This document shows, one piece after another, positions 42,864 to 52,332 of a stretch of 53,519 nt of DNA. The position numbers and the translations under genes were made by a program. Origin of the DNA: Desulfuromonadaceae bacterium UBA5613 (GTDB lineage Bacteria; Desulfobacterota; Desulfuromonadia; Desulfuromonadales; UBA2197); contig DIKR01000066.1 of the NCBI GenBank assembly GCA_002424625.1, positions 26,649-80,167 of the forward strand, given 5' to 3'. The stretch's first letter is position 1, and each line of letters starts with the position of its first letter. The notes under the pieces were generated by a model. It searched no databases. It had not been told where the DNA came from and saw only the letters and a list, made by a program, of their open reading frames with translations.

Positions 42864-43753
42864 AAGCGGCCATCGATATCGGCAGTAATTCGCTGCGGAT
42901 GCTGGTCGGAGAAGTTGTTTGCGGTCAGGTTGTTCCGCACCACTATTTCCGCCGGATAACCCGTCTCGGTGGTGACTACGATCCGCAGACTGGGATTTCG
43001 ACTGCTGCCAGAGATCGCACCCTTTTTGCTCTCGAAGAGTTTGCACAAGCCCTCGTTAAGATGAAACCGCTTGGTACCCGCGCCGTCGCCACCGAAGCAG
43101 TTCGCCGGGCTGTGAATGGCCAGCAATTTGTAGACGATGTCCTGAAGTGCACCGGCTTCTCCGTCGAAATAATCGACGGAGAAGAAGAGGCCTTGCTGAG
43201 TTCCGCAGGGGTGCTGGCCGGACTGAAATCGCAACCTTCTGTTGCTTTGATTTTTGATATCGGCGGAGGCAGCACGGAATTTATTATCATCAAAGAAGGG
43301 ATTCGTCTTTGGCAGAAGAGTTATCCCCTCGGAGTTATCAGCCTTGCTGAAGTTCCTGACCCCGAAAGCGTTATCGAAAGGGTCCTGACTTTATTGGCAG
43401 AAGACTTGCGCGTTGCCAATCTGTCTGCACCCCTTGCCGATAGCGGTTGTCAGTTGGTCGGTACCGCAGGGACAGTCACGACCCTTGCTGCTCTCGATCT
43501 CGCGATGGTGAAGTACGACTGGCAGCGCATTAATAACTATGTGTTGTCGCAATCGACCCTGCACTCCCTTTATGAACGTCTTCTCCCTTTGACCGCTGTT
43601 GAACGTGAGCATCTCCCCGGAGTCGAAAAGGGCCGCGGTGATTTGATTGTGCACGGTGCCAGGATTATTCTTCTGCTCATGAAGTTGTTGCGTAAAGAGC
43701 AATTGCTGGTGAGTGATTTTGGCTTGTTGGAGGGGACACTTCTTTCCATGTGA
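42860..43753 (+). CDS. Ppx/GppA-type phosphatase, short form
   Basis: A 297-residue sugar-kinase/actin-fold enzyme. The phosphate-1 loop IDIGSNSLRM and the phosphate-2 loop DIGGGSTEF are present, as is the catalytic Glu in ATEAVRRA. It hydrolyses polyphosphate or the 5'-phosphate of pppGpp. The C-terminal HD-like domain of E. coli Ppx is missing, as in short homologues. It starts with GTG overlapping the transporter stop (GTGA). Confidence 0.88.
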   Translation: MKAAIDIGSNSLRMLVGEVVCGQVVPHHYFRRITRLGGDYDPQTGISTAARDRTLFALEEFAQALVKMKPLGTRAVATEAVRRAVNGQQFVDDVLKCTGFSVEIIDGEEEALLSSAGVLAGLKSQPSVALIFDIGGGSTEFIIIKEGIRLWQKSYPLGVISLAEVPDPESVIERVLTLLAEDLRVANLSAPLADSGCQLVGTAGTVTTLAALDLAMVKYDWQRINNYVLSQSTLHSLYERLLPLTAVEREHLPGVEKGRGDLIVHGARIILLLMKLLRKEQLLVSDFGLLEGTLLSM

Positions 43754-43771
43754 GTGGACCGGTTCTCTTGA

Positions 43772-43801
43772 TTGACAACCAGGCCCCTTCTTGATTAATA
43801 T
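43772..43801 (+). promoter_or_regulatory. Promoter of the ior-paaK-liv operon
   Basis: TTGACA at 43772-43777 and TAATAT at 43796-43801, spacer 18, 64 bases before iorA. Confidence 0.6.
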
Positions 43802-43864
43802 GCCGTTTCATTTTCAGCCCTTTCGCCGTTTTTTAATCATTGAAACCATTTCATAAGGAATCGC

Positions 43865-45634
43865 ATGGACCGCGCTATTCTTTCCGGCAACGAAGCCATT
43901 GCCCGTGGGGCTTACGAAGCAGGTGTCAAAGTCGCTTCAGCCTACCCCGGTACTCCCAGTACCGAAATTCTCGAAAACGTCATTAATTATAAGGAAATCG
44001 ATGCATCCTGGGCACCGAACGAAAAGGTTGCTCTCGAAGTCGCTATCGGTGCCTCCTTTGGCGGCGCTCGCGCCCTGGCGTGCATGAAGCACGTCGGCGT
44101 TAATGTTGCCGCGGATCCCCTCTTCACCCTGTCTTACACGGGCGTGCGCGGCGGCCTGGTGCTGGTCGTCGCCGATGATCCGGAGATGCACTCCTCGCAG
44201 AACGAGCAGGACAGCCGCAACTACGCTAAGTTTGCCAAAATTCCGATGCTGGAACCGGCCGATTCCGAGGAATGCAAAGAATTTACCCGTCTGGCTTTTG
44301 AACTCTCTGAAGAATTTGACACTCCGGTGATGCTGCGCAGTGTTACGCGCATTTCCCACGGCAAGTCGATCGTGACCCTTGGTAAACGGGTTGACAATTT
44401 ACCGGCGCCGGCCCTGGTTAAAGATGCCGCAAAGCTGGTGATGCTCCCCGGTAATGCCCGGGTGCGTCACCCCAAGGTCGAAGAGCGCATCGTCAATCTT
44501 TCCCTTTGGGGGGGGACGGCGGCGATCAATCGCAGCGAGATTCGTTCCGCGGACCTCGGGGTGATCTGTTCCGGTGTGGTTTATCAATACGTGCGGGAAA
44601 TCCTGCCGGAAGCTTCGATCCTCAAGCTCGGCATGGTCCATCCGCTGCCGCACGATCTGATTCGTGACTTTGCATCCAAGGTCAAGACCTTGCTGGTGAT
44701 CGAAGAACTCGACCCCTTCATTGAAGAGCAGGTCAAGGCGATGGGCCTTTCCGTCACCGGCAAAGCACTCTTCTCCCTTTGCGGCGAACTCTCCCCCGGC
44801 CGCATCCGCAATGCCCTGGAGCAGGGCGGTCTGCTGGCGAAAGTTACTTCGGCGCCACTGACCGTCGAGAAGTTGCCACCGCGTCCGCCGAACATGTGCC
44901 CGGGATGTCCGCACCGCGGTGTCTTCTATCTTCTCAATCGCCTCAACGCCTATGTTACCGGTGATATCGGCTGTTACACCCTCGGTTTTCTGCCGCCGCT
45001 TAACGCCATGGATACCTGTGTTTGTATGGGGGCATCGATCAGCAACGCCTCCGGCATCGTCCGTTCTTTGCCGCGGGAAGAGCAGAAGCGAGTGGTGGCG
45101 GTCATCGGTGATTCAACCTTCCTGCATACCGGGGTGAATTCTTTGATGGAGATGGCCTGGAATCAGGCGCCGGCGACCGTTCTGATCCTCGATAACCGCA
45201 TCACCGCCATGACCGGTCGTCAGGAGAACCCCGCCTCCGGCTTTACTCTGAACGGTGAAGTTGCGCCAGAGGTCAATATTGCCGATCTTTGTCGCGCCAT
45301 CGGCATCAAGCATGTCGTTACGGTTGACCCTTATGACCTCGTTGCCACCCGGGCGGTGCTGGAAGCTGAGATGCAGCGCCCCGAGCCATCGGTGATCATC
45401 ACTGATCGGCCCTGTTGTCTGATGAAGGGGGAATGCCGTTTCGAGAAGGGGAAGATTCTGGCAGTCGATCAGAATAAATGTACCGGCTGCAAAGCCTGCC
45501 TGCGCATCGGCTGTCCGGCGATCGAGTGGCAACCAGCCAGTGATGGCAAGAAGGGGAAGGCTTACATCGACCCGCTCCTTTGCACCGGCTGCACGGTTTG
45601 TCAACAGCTCTGTAAATTCGACGCGATCAACTGA
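43865..45634 (+). CDS. iorA: Indolepyruvate ferredoxin oxidoreductase, alpha subunit
   Basis: The 589-residue catalytic subunit that oxidatively decarboxylates aryl pyruvates to aryl-acetyl-CoA, reducing ferredoxin. It shows the N-terminal pyrimidine-binding region (SAYPGTPSTEI, NEKVALEVAIGAS), the CPGCPHRG motif and the thiamine-diphosphate motif GDSTFLHTG near residue 417. The C-terminus carries two ferredoxin clusters with CTGCKAC and CTGCTVCQQLC. AAGGA lies before the start. The first gene of the operon. Confidence 0.96.
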   Translation: MDRAILSGNEAIARGAYEAGVKVASAYPGTPSTEILENVINYKEIDASWAPNEKVALEVAIGASFGGARALACMKHVGVNVAADPLFTLSYTGVRGGLVLVVADDPEMHSSQNEQDSRNYAKFAKIPMLEPADSEECKEFTRLAFELSEEFDTPVMLRSVTRISHGKSIVTLGKRVDNLPAPALVKDAAKLVMLPGNARVRHPKVEERIVNLSLWGGTAAINRSEIRSADLGVICSGVVYQYVREILPEASILKLGMVHPLPHDLIRDFASKVKTLLVIEELDPFIEEQVKAMGLSVTGKALFSLCGELSPGRIRNALEQGGLLAKVTSAPLTVEKLPPRPPNMCPGCPHRGVFYLLNRLNAYVTGDIGCYTLGFLPPLNAMDTCVCMGASISNASGIVRSLPREEQKRVVAVIGDSTFLHTGVNSLMEMAWNQAPATVLILDNRITAMTGRQENPASGFTLNGEVAPEVNIADLCRAIGIKHVVTVDPYDLVATRAVLEAEMQRPEPSVIITDRPCCLMKGECRFEKGKILAVDQNKCTGCKACLRIGCPAIEWQPASDGKKGKAYIDPLLCTGCTVCQQLCKFDAIN

Positions 45635-45656
45635 CCTTGACGAGGATTTAATAGCG

Positions 45657-46235
45657 ATGAACGATAAAGTGACCAATATTCTGCTGGTAGGTGTCGGTGG
45701 ACAGGGAACCCTGCTCGCCTCGGAAATTCTCTCCGAAACCTTTATGCTCGCCGGCTTTGACGTCAAGAAGAGCGAAATTCATGGCATGTCGCAACGCGGC
45801 GGCAGTGTTGTCTCCCATGTTCGTTTCGGCCGTGAAGTCGCATCGCCGACGGTGCCGGAAGGGGAAGGGGATGTCCTCTTTGGCTTCGAGCTCCTTGAAG
45901 CCTATCGCTATCTCCCCCTTCTCCACGCCGGAGCCAAGGTGGTGGTCAATGACTACCGCATTCCGCCCCCTTCGGTCCTCCTTGGTCAGGAGGTTTATCC
46001 TGACGATCTGGCGGAGCGGATTCGTCGTCGTTTTCCTGATTTTCTCCTGGTCGATGGTCTCCATCTGGCGAGTGAGGCCGGTAATCCCAAGGCTGCCAAC
46101 ACTGTCCTTCTCGGGGCGGTTTCAAAACGTCTGGAGATTGCTGAGGAGCACTGGCTGGCCGCGCTGCACAAGATGGTTCCGGCCAAGGCGCTGGAGGTCA
46201 ACATCCGGGCCTTTCAGATGGGCCGTGTTCTGTAA
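45657..46235 (+). CDS. iorB: Indolepyruvate ferredoxin oxidoreductase, beta subunit
   Basis: A 192-residue partner subunit of the gamma-type 2-oxoacid oxidoreductase domain. GVGGQGTLLASEIL is at 12-25, and HGMSQRGGSVVSHVRFG and NTVLLGA are further signatures. The open frame begins at 45540 inside iorA, but Met at 45657 with GAGGA upstream matches the family. It lies 22 bases after iorA. Confidence 0.95.
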   Translation: MNDKVTNILLVGVGGQGTLLASEILSETFMLAGFDVKKSEIHGMSQRGGSVVSHVRFGREVASPTVPEGEGDVLFGFELLEAYRYLPLLHAGAKVVVNDYRIPPPSVLLGQEVYPDDLAERIRRRFPDFLLVDGLHLASEAGNPKAANTVLLGAVSKRLEIAEEHWLAALHKMVPAKALEVNIRAFQMGRVL

Positions 46236-46252
46236 CCACAAGGAGAGAGAGC

Positions 46253-47560
46253 ATGGCCAGCTACTTCAACGAAGAGTTTGAGACCCTGCCGCGCGCGGCA
46301 CTGGAGGCGCTGCAACTCAAGCGCCTGCAGCAGGTGCTGGAACGGGTCTATCGTAACGTTCCGTTTTATAAGCAGAGTTTCGATAGTGCCGGCATCTCTC
46401 CCGCTGCTGTCAAGAGCCTTGCCGATTTGCGGTATTTGCCCTTTACCACCAAGCAGGACATGCGTGATTCCTACCCCTACGGCCTATTTGCAGCGCCAAT
46501 GGAAGAGATTGTCCGTATTCACGCCTCTTCCGGGACCACCGGCAAACCGACCGTGGTCGGTTATACCAGCCGGGATATCAGCAACTGGAGCGACCTCATG
46601 GCCCGCTCTTTTGTCGCAGCCGGCGCCCATCGCGGCGACATTATCCATAATGCCTACGGATATGGTCTCTTCACTGGCGGACTCGGGGCGCATTACGGGG
46701 CTGAACGCCTCGGAGCTTCAGTCATCCCTATCTCCGGCGGCAATACCAGACGCCAGATCATGATCATGCAGGACTTTGGCTCCACCGTCCTGACCTGCAC
46801 CCCGTCTTACTCCCTGTTCATGGCGGAGGAAGCAAGGACGGAGGGGATCGATTTCAAAAAACTGAAATTGCGGGTCGGCATCTTCGGTGCCGAGCCCTGG
46901 TCGGAAGCGATGCGGCACGAGATCGAGATCAAGCTGAATCTTGATGCCATCGATATTTACGGCCTCTCGGAGATCATGGGCCCTGGTGTCGCCATCGAAT
47001 GTATTGAAGCCAAAAACGGGCTGCATATCTGGGAAGATCACTTTATTCCGGAGATCATTGATCCCGACAGTGGCGAAGTCCTCCCCGAGGGAACTCAGGG
47101 AGAGTTGGTGATCACGACGATTAGCAAAGAGGGAATTCCCCTGATTCGTTACCGCACTCGCGATATTACCAGTCTGACTTATGCCCCGTGTGTCTGCGGC
47201 AGGACTCATGCCCGTCTGACCCGCATGAGTGGTCGCAGCGACGATATGCTGATCATTCGCGGTGTCAATGTCTTTCCATCGCAGATCGAATCGATCCTGG
47301 TACGGGTCGAAGGGGTGGAGCCGCACTATCTCCTGATCGTCGACCGTGAAGAGAATCTTGACACTCTGGAAGTGCAGGTTGAGGTCGGCGAAGAGCTCTT
47401 CTCCGATGAAATCAAAGTCCTGCAGTCCTTGGCCAAGCGGATCGAGAAGGAGATCAAAGAGAATCTCGGTGTCACCAGTCGCGTCAAATTAGTGGAGCCG
47501 AAGACGATTCAACGCAGCGAAGGAAAAGCCAAGCGGGTCATTGATAATCGTAAATGGTAA
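46253..47560 (+). CDS. paaK: Phenylacetate-CoA ligase
   Basis: A 435-residue AMP-forming ligase converting phenylacetate, or related aryl acetates, with ATP and CoA to the CoA thioester. The ATP motif ASSGTTGKPT is at 91-100. YGLSEIMGPG, the RYRTRDI motif and the C-terminal lysine region (RSEGKAKRV) complete the family. AAGGAG precedes the start. Beside iorAB it may activate aryl acetates or work in reverse on IOR products; the direction is not shown by sequence. Confidence 0.95.
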   Translation: MASYFNEEFETLPRAALEALQLKRLQQVLERVYRNVPFYKQSFDSAGISPAAVKSLADLRYLPFTTKQDMRDSYPYGLFAAPMEEIVRIHASSGTTGKPTVVGYTSRDISNWSDLMARSFVAAGAHRGDIIHNAYGYGLFTGGLGAHYGAERLGASVIPISGGNTRRQIMIMQDFGSTVLTCTPSYSLFMAEEARTEGIDFKKLKLRVGIFGAEPWSEAMRHEIEIKLNLDAIDIYGLSEIMGPGVAIECIEAKNGLHIWEDHFIPEIIDPDSGEVLPEGTQGELVITTISKEGIPLIRYRTRDITSLTYAPCVCGRTHARLTRMSGRSDDMLIIRGVNVFPSQIESILVRVEGVEPHYLLIVDREENLDTLEVQVEVGEELFSDEIKVLQSLAKRIEKEIKENLGVTSRVKLVEPKTIQRSEGKAKRVIDNRKW

Positions 47561-47586
47561 TGGCAGGTTTTTCGGGAGATTAGGCC

Positions 47587-48018
47587 ATGAAAGTTGAACA
47601 GATTTCGATCTTTATTGAAAACAAATCAGGACGTCTCGCTGAGGTGACGCGGACGATTGGTGAAGCGGGCGTCAATATCCGTGCTCTCTCTCTGGCCGAT
47701 ACTTCCGATTTTGGCATCCTGCGTCTGATTGTCGATCAACCGGGTGTTGCCAAGAGCATTCTGCGTGAGCATGGTTTTACCGTTAGTATGACCGATGTCG
47801 TCGCTGTGGAAGTGCCGGATCAGCCTTTGGGTCTCTTTAACTTGCTCAACATCCTTGATCACTGCGGCGTTAATGTTGAGTATATGTATGCTTTTGTCGA
47901 GCGTTGCAGCGGGAGTGCGGTGATGATCTTCCGTTTTGACAATACCGATGAAGCCATCCGCTGCCTGCACGGTCAAGGGGTAACAATTTTGACGGGCGAA
48001 CGTGTTTACAGCGTTTAA
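47587..48018 (+). CDS. Tandem ACT-domain protein
   Basis: A 143-residue protein of two ACT domains (about 1-70 and 72-143), with no catalytic part. ENKSGRLAEV (11-20) and the QPLGLFNLLNIL stretch mark the ligand-binding turns of each. ACT pairs bind amino acids; here, beside paaK and an amino-acid transporter, the likely role is sensing the substrate or regulating the ligase. The start has GGAG upstream. Confidence 0.85.
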   Translation: MKVEQISIFIENKSGRLAEVTRTIGEAGVNIRALSLADTSDFGILRLIVDQPGVAKSILREHGFTVSMTDVVAVEVPDQPLGLFNLLNILDHCGVNVEYMYAFVERCSGSAVMIFRFDNTDEAIRCLHGQGVTILTGERVYSV

Positions 48019-48065
48019 TTGCTTTGGCAATCACCAATAACCGGCATCAGGACAGGAGAAAAACT

Positions 48066-49205
48066 ATGGGTAAATTCAAGGTGTTTCTAGTGTGTGTCGG
48101 TTTCATTCTTACCGCCGCTGTTGCGCAGGCGGCCGCACCGATCAAAATCGGCGCCCTCTTTGCCGTCTCCGGACCGGCAGCCTTTCTTGGCGAACCGGAA
48201 AAGAACACTCTTGAGATGCTGGTCAAGGAGATCAACGCCAAAGGCGGGATCAAGGGGGCACTCATCGAAGTGGTGATCTACGATACCGGTGGGGACGCAA
48301 CCAAGGCTGTGCAGCTTGCTAATCGTCTGATCAAGGATGACAAGGTCGTGGCGATTGTCGGACCGAGTACCACTGGAGAAACCATGGCCGTGAAACCGGT
48401 GACGGAGAAAGAGAAAATCCCGCTGATTTCCTGTGCCGCCGGGATCAAGATTACCGAACCGGTCAATCCCTGGACCTTCAAGACCCCGGCGAATGATCAG
48501 ATTGCCGGCGAGAAAATCCTCAATCATGCCGGAAAGCTCGGCCAGAAGAAGTTGGCCCTGCTGACTGTTTCTGACGGTTTCGGTTCTTCCGGTCGTGAAC
48601 AGCTCAAGGTTCTTGCAGCAAAAAAAGGGTTCACTATCGTGGCGGATGAAACCTTTGGCCCGAAAGATACCGATATGACCGCGCAGTTGACCAAGATTCG
48701 CGGGGCTGGCGCTGATGCGATCATCTGCTGGGGGACCAATCCCTGGCCGGCAGTCGTCACCCGGAACGTCAAGCAGCTCGGCATCACCACCCCTTTGTAC
48801 ATGAGTCACGGTGTTGCTTCCAAGAAGTATATCGAATTATCAGGGGTTGAGGCTGCCGAAGGAGTCATGCTTCCCGCCGGAAAATTGGCAGTCTTTGACA
48901 AACTCAAGGTGACCGACCCCCAGGCCAAGCTTTTGGCCGAATATGATGCAGCTTATCGTAAAACCTTTGGTGTCGAGTCCTCGACTTTTGGTGGTTACGC
49001 GTATGATGGCCTCTTGCTGATTGCTGATGCGATCAAAAAGAATGGTGCGACACCCGAGCAGATTCGCAACGGTATTGAGCAGAGCAGCAACCTTGTCGGC
49101 ATCTCCGGCGTTTTCAACATGTCCGCGACCGACCACAACGGCCTCGATCTTACGGCCTTCGAGATGGTGAAGATTGTTAAAGGTGACTGGGCACTTGCCC
49201 AATAA
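48066..49205 (+). CDS. Branched-chain-type ABC transporter binding protein 1
   Basis: A 379-residue periplasmic binding protein of the LivJ fold (type-1). It has a signal peptide of about 24 residues ending AQA, then the mature start APIKIGALFAVSGP. ISCAAG and the ASP-type hinge residues are typical. AGGAG lies upstream of Met 48066; the open frame reaches back to 48024. The following gene is a close paralogue. Ligand likely an amino acid, perhaps aromatic in view of the neighbours. Confidence 0.92.
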   Translation: MGKFKVFLVCVGFILTAAVAQAAAPIKIGALFAVSGPAAFLGEPEKNTLEMLVKEINAKGGIKGALIEVVIYDTGGDATKAVQLANRLIKDDKVVAIVGPSTTGETMAVKPVTEKEKIPLISCAAGIKITEPVNPWTFKTPANDQIAGEKILNHAGKLGQKKLALLTVSDGFGSSGREQLKVLAAKKGFTIVADETFGPKDTDMTAQLTKIRGAGADAIICWGTNPWPAVVTRNVKQLGITTPLYMSHGVASKKYIELSGVEAAEGVMLPAGKLAVFDKLKVTDPQAKLLAEYDAAYRKTFGVESSTFGGYAYDGLLLIADAIKKNGATPEQIRNGIEQSSNLVGISGVFNMSATDHNGLDLTAFEMVKIVKGDWALAQ

Positions 49206-49223
49206 TCAGCAAGGAGCGAGAGA

Positions 49224-50360
49224 ATGAAACGGACTGCGCAATTATTGACTTTTTTTGCAGTAATGCTCCTGACGGTTGTGGCCTTTGCCGCAGAGCCCCT
49301 GAAGATCGGTGCCCTTTTTTCAGTGACCGGCCCCCCCTCTTTTCTCGGGGAACCGGAGCGCAACACGGCGCAGATGGTGGTTGATGAAATTAACAAAAGT
49401 GGCGGGATCAAGGGAAGGAAGCTTGAACTGGTCATTTACGATACGGCCGGCGACGCCACCAAGTCGGTGCAGTTGGCCAATAAACTCATCAAGGATGACA
49501 ACGTCGTCGCAATCATCGGACCGAGTACCACCGGTGAAACAATGGCAGTTATTCCGGTCGTTGAAAAGGAGAAGGTTCCCTTGATCTCCTGTGCTGCCGG
49601 CAGCAAAATCACCGATCCGGTCAAACCCTGGGTCTTCAAGACGGCGCAGAATGATGGACTTGCTGTGGCTAAAATCTTTGAGAACCTGCAAAAGAACAAA
49701 ATTAATAAAGTTGCGATTCTCACTGTCTCTGACGGCTTTGGTGCTTCCGGCCGCGAGCAATTAAAAATCCATGCCGCCAGTTATGGCATGTCTCTGGTCG
49801 TTGACGATACCTACGGGCCCAAAGATACGGATATGACCGCCCAACTCACCAAGATTCGCGGCAGCGAAGCTCAAGCGATCATCTGCTGGGGGACGAACCC
49901 CGGACCTGCTGTCATCGCCAAGAATGTCAAGCAGTTAGGGATCAAGCTGCCGCTTTATATGAGCCATGGCGTCTCTTCTAAAAAGTTCATCGAACTTGCC
50001 GGTGATGCGGCGGAAGGGATTATCCTCCCCTCCGGCAAGGTTATTGTTGCTGACCAGTTGCCGGCCAGTGATCCGCAAAAGAACTCCCTGATCGGTTACG
50101 TGCAGAGCTACCAGAGACTTTATGGCGTCGAAGGGGATCATTTCGGCGGCCACGCCTGGGATGCCATCAATCTGCTCAGACGCGCCATCGAAGCCGGGGC
50201 GACCACCCGCGAGACGATTCGTGAGCAGATCGAGAAAAGCAGCAACTTCGCCGGTATCGGCGGCGTCTTTACCTTCTCGGCACAGGATCATGCCGGACTG
50301 ACCAAGGATGCTTTTGTCCTGGTGCGGATCAAGGGTGGCGATTGGCAGGCCCTTGAGTAA
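49224..50360 (+). CDS. Branched-chain-type ABC transporter binding protein 2
   Basis: A 378-residue paralogue of the preceding protein, with a signal peptide ending AFA. By eye well over half of aligned residues are identical, including the GPSTTGETMAV and GPKDTDMTAQLTKIRG stretches. Differences lie around the C-terminal lobe. AAGGAG precedes the start. A terminator-like hairpin separates it from the permease genes. Confidence 0.92.
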   Translation: MKRTAQLLTFFAVMLLTVVAFAAEPLKIGALFSVTGPPSFLGEPERNTAQMVVDEINKSGGIKGRKLELVIYDTAGDATKSVQLANKLIKDDNVVAIIGPSTTGETMAVIPVVEKEKVPLISCAAGSKITDPVKPWVFKTAQNDGLAVAKIFENLQKNKINKVAILTVSDGFGASGREQLKIHAASYGMSLVVDDTYGPKDTDMTAQLTKIRGSEAQAIICWGTNPGPAVIAKNVKQLGIKLPLYMSHGVSSKKFIELAGDAAEGIILPSGKVIVADQLPASDPQKNSLIGYVQSYQRLYGVEGDHFGGHAWDAINLLRRAIEAGATTRETIREQIEKSSNFAGIGGVFTFSAQDHAGLTKDAFVLVRIKGGDWQALE

Positions 50361-50419
50361 AGAGTTCTACCCGGTTTCCCTTTTGTAATCGTAGTTCACA
50401 GGTTTTTCAGTTTAGCAAC

Positions 50420-50464
50420 AACCGGCAGCGCAGGCACATACTTTGCCTCCGCTGCCGGTTTTTA
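50420..50464 (+). terminator. Intercistronic terminator before livH
   Basis: AACCGGCAGCG at 50420-50430 pairs with CGCTGCCGGTT at 50450-50460 (11 bp), with a nested AGGCA/TGCCT stem, followed by TTTT. It lies 60 bases after the second binding-protein stop and 10 before livH. Confidence 0.75.
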
Positions 50465-50474
50465 CAGGAACGGC

Positions 50475-51356
50475 ATGAATTTAACCGATCAATTGACGCA
50501 ATATATCCTGTCCGGGCTTTCAACCGGCGCCATCTATGCCCTGATTGGGCTCGGTTTTGCCATCATTTACAACTCCACCGGCATCATCAATTTTGCCCAA
50601 GGGGAGTTTGTCATGTTCGGCGGCATGCTGGGGGTCTATTTCTTTCATAAGCAGGGGTTGGCATTGCCGATCGCTTTTCTCCTCGCGGTCGTGGTCACTG
50701 CTTTGTGTGGAGTCATCTTTGAGCGTTTTGCCATTCGCCCCTTGCGACGACCGACGCCGATGAATATGGTCATCATCACTATCGGCGGCAGTATCTTCCT
50801 GCGCGGCGTGGCGATGATCGCCTGGGGGAAGGATACCCACGTCCTGCCGACCTTCTCCGGTGACGAGCCGATTTCCTTTGCCGGCGCCACCCTCCTGCCG
50901 CAGCACTTGTGGATCTTTGCCATTACCATCTTGCTGATTATCGGCACCAAGCTCTTCTTTTCCCACACCATCAGCGGTAAAGCGATGTCTGCCTGTGCGG
51001 TGAATCGCCGCGCTGCCGGACTGGTCGGCATCGATGTGCGGCGCATGATTATGTTCTCCTTTATTCTCTCTTCCGCCATCGGCGCCATGGCCGGGATTAT
51101 CATTGCTCCTTTGACCATGACTTCTTACGATGTCGGAGTCATGCTCGGTCTCAAAGGGTTCTGTGCGGCGATTATCGGCGGCATGAGCAGCGGCCTCCCC
51201 ACCGTGATTGGCGGTCTATTGCTCGGCGTCCTCGAATCGCTCGGGGCCGGTTTCTCTTCGGGCTATAAAGACGCGGTCGCCTTTGTCATCCTCCTCTTGA
51301 TCCTCTTCTTCCGACCACAAGGCCTTTTCAGTCGCGGTTCAAGTGAAAGGGTCTAG
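50475..51356 (+). CDS. livH: ABC transporter permease LivH
   Basis: A 293-residue inner-membrane permease with about eight hydrophobic segments. GAIYALIGLGFAIIYNSTG and NFAQGEFVMFG at the N-terminus are LivH-family hallmarks, and GMSSGLPTVIGG the conserved cytoplasmic loop. It pairs with LivM as transport channel. AGGA precedes the start. Confidence 0.95.
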   Translation: MNLTDQLTQYILSGLSTGAIYALIGLGFAIIYNSTGIINFAQGEFVMFGGMLGVYFFHKQGLALPIAFLLAVVVTALCGVIFERFAIRPLRRPTPMNMVIITIGGSIFLRGVAMIAWGKDTHVLPTFSGDEPISFAGATLLPQHLWIFAITILLIIGTKLFFSHTISGKAMSACAVNRRAAGLVGIDVRRMIMFSFILSSAIGAMAGIIIAPLTMTSYDVGVMLGLKGFCAAIIGGMSSGLPTVIGGLLLGVLESLGAGFSSGYKDAVAFVILLLILFFRPQGLFSRGSSERV

Positions 51357-51363
51357 CGGCGCT

Positions 51364-52332
51364 ATGCAACGCGAACTGTTAAAATTTGCCCTTTTCGCTG
51401 CTTTGGTCCTGGTTGTCGCCCCCCTCTACTTTCAAGGCGGTTACATTCTCAATGTCCTGGTCTTTGTCGGCATCAATACCATGCTCGCCATCGGTTTGAA
51501 TCTGCTGCTGGGCTTTGCCGGACAGATCTCCCTTGGCCAGGCAGCCTTTTACGGCCTCGGCGCCTATGTCTCGGCGATCCTGACCACGACGCACGGTTTT
51601 AATCCCTGGCTGGCGATGATCTTTGCCGCCCTGGCGATCGGCGCCCTTGCTTTTGTCATCGGCTTTCCGATCCTCAAGCTCAAAGGGCATTATCTGGCGA
51701 TGGCAACCCTCGGTTTCGGCATCATTGTTTATATCGTTATCAACGAATATGTCGATCTCACCGGCGGTCCCTCCGGTTTTCCCGGTATCCCCAATCTGAG
51801 CATCGGCAGCTTCAGCTTTGACAGCGATATGAAGAACTATTATCTGATCTGGGGTGCGACCCTCGGCGTCATGCTCCTGGCGATCAATCTTGCCCGTTCA
51901 CGCATCGGCCGTGCCTTGCGGGCGATCCACGACTCGGAAGTCGCGGCCCAGGTCCTGGGGATCAATGCCCGTCTCCTCAAAGTGCAGATCTTTGCCTGCT
52001 CAGCGATGATCTCCTCCCTCGCCGGCAGCCTTTATGCCCACTACATCACCTTCGTCTCTCCCAGTACCTTCGGCTTTCATTTCTCGGTCGAACTTTTGAC
52101 CATGGTGGTGATTGGCGGTTTGGGGAGCATCTACGGCTCCTTTCTCGGCGCCACCCTGATTACCCTTTTGCCGGAAATTCTCCGTACCTTCCATGATTAC
52201 GACATCATTTTTTATGGTGCCTTACTGATGATCATGACTATTTTCCTGCCGGGCGGGCTGATTCAAGGCGGGACTCTGGCCTGGAATTTTCTCCGCAAGA
52301 GTTGGGGCGGGAAGGGGGGCGCCGATGCTTGA
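51364..52332 (+). CDS. livM: ABC transporter permease LivM
   Basis: A 322-residue permease with about nine membrane segments. LLLGFAGQISLGQAAFYGLGAY and GGLGSIYGSFLGA are LivM signatures, with the EAA-like loop AIHDSEVAAQVLGIN. A GTG at 51343 inside livH is an alternative start; Met at 51364 is preferred as the family start. It overlaps livG by 8 bases. Confidence 0.94.
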   Translation: MQRELLKFALFAALVLVVAPLYFQGGYILNVLVFVGINTMLAIGLNLLLGFAGQISLGQAAFYGLGAYVSAILTTTHGFNPWLAMIFAALAIGALAFVIGFPILKLKGHYLAMATLGFGIIVYIVINEYVDLTGGPSGFPGIPNLSIGSFSFDSDMKNYYLIWGATLGVMLLAINLARSRIGRALRAIHDSEVAAQVLGINARLLKVQIFACSAMISSLAGSLYAHYITFVSPSTFGFHFSVELLTMVVIGGLGSIYGSFLGATLITLLPEILRTFHDYDIIFYGALLMIMTIFLPGGLIQGGTLAWNFLRKSWGGKGGADA

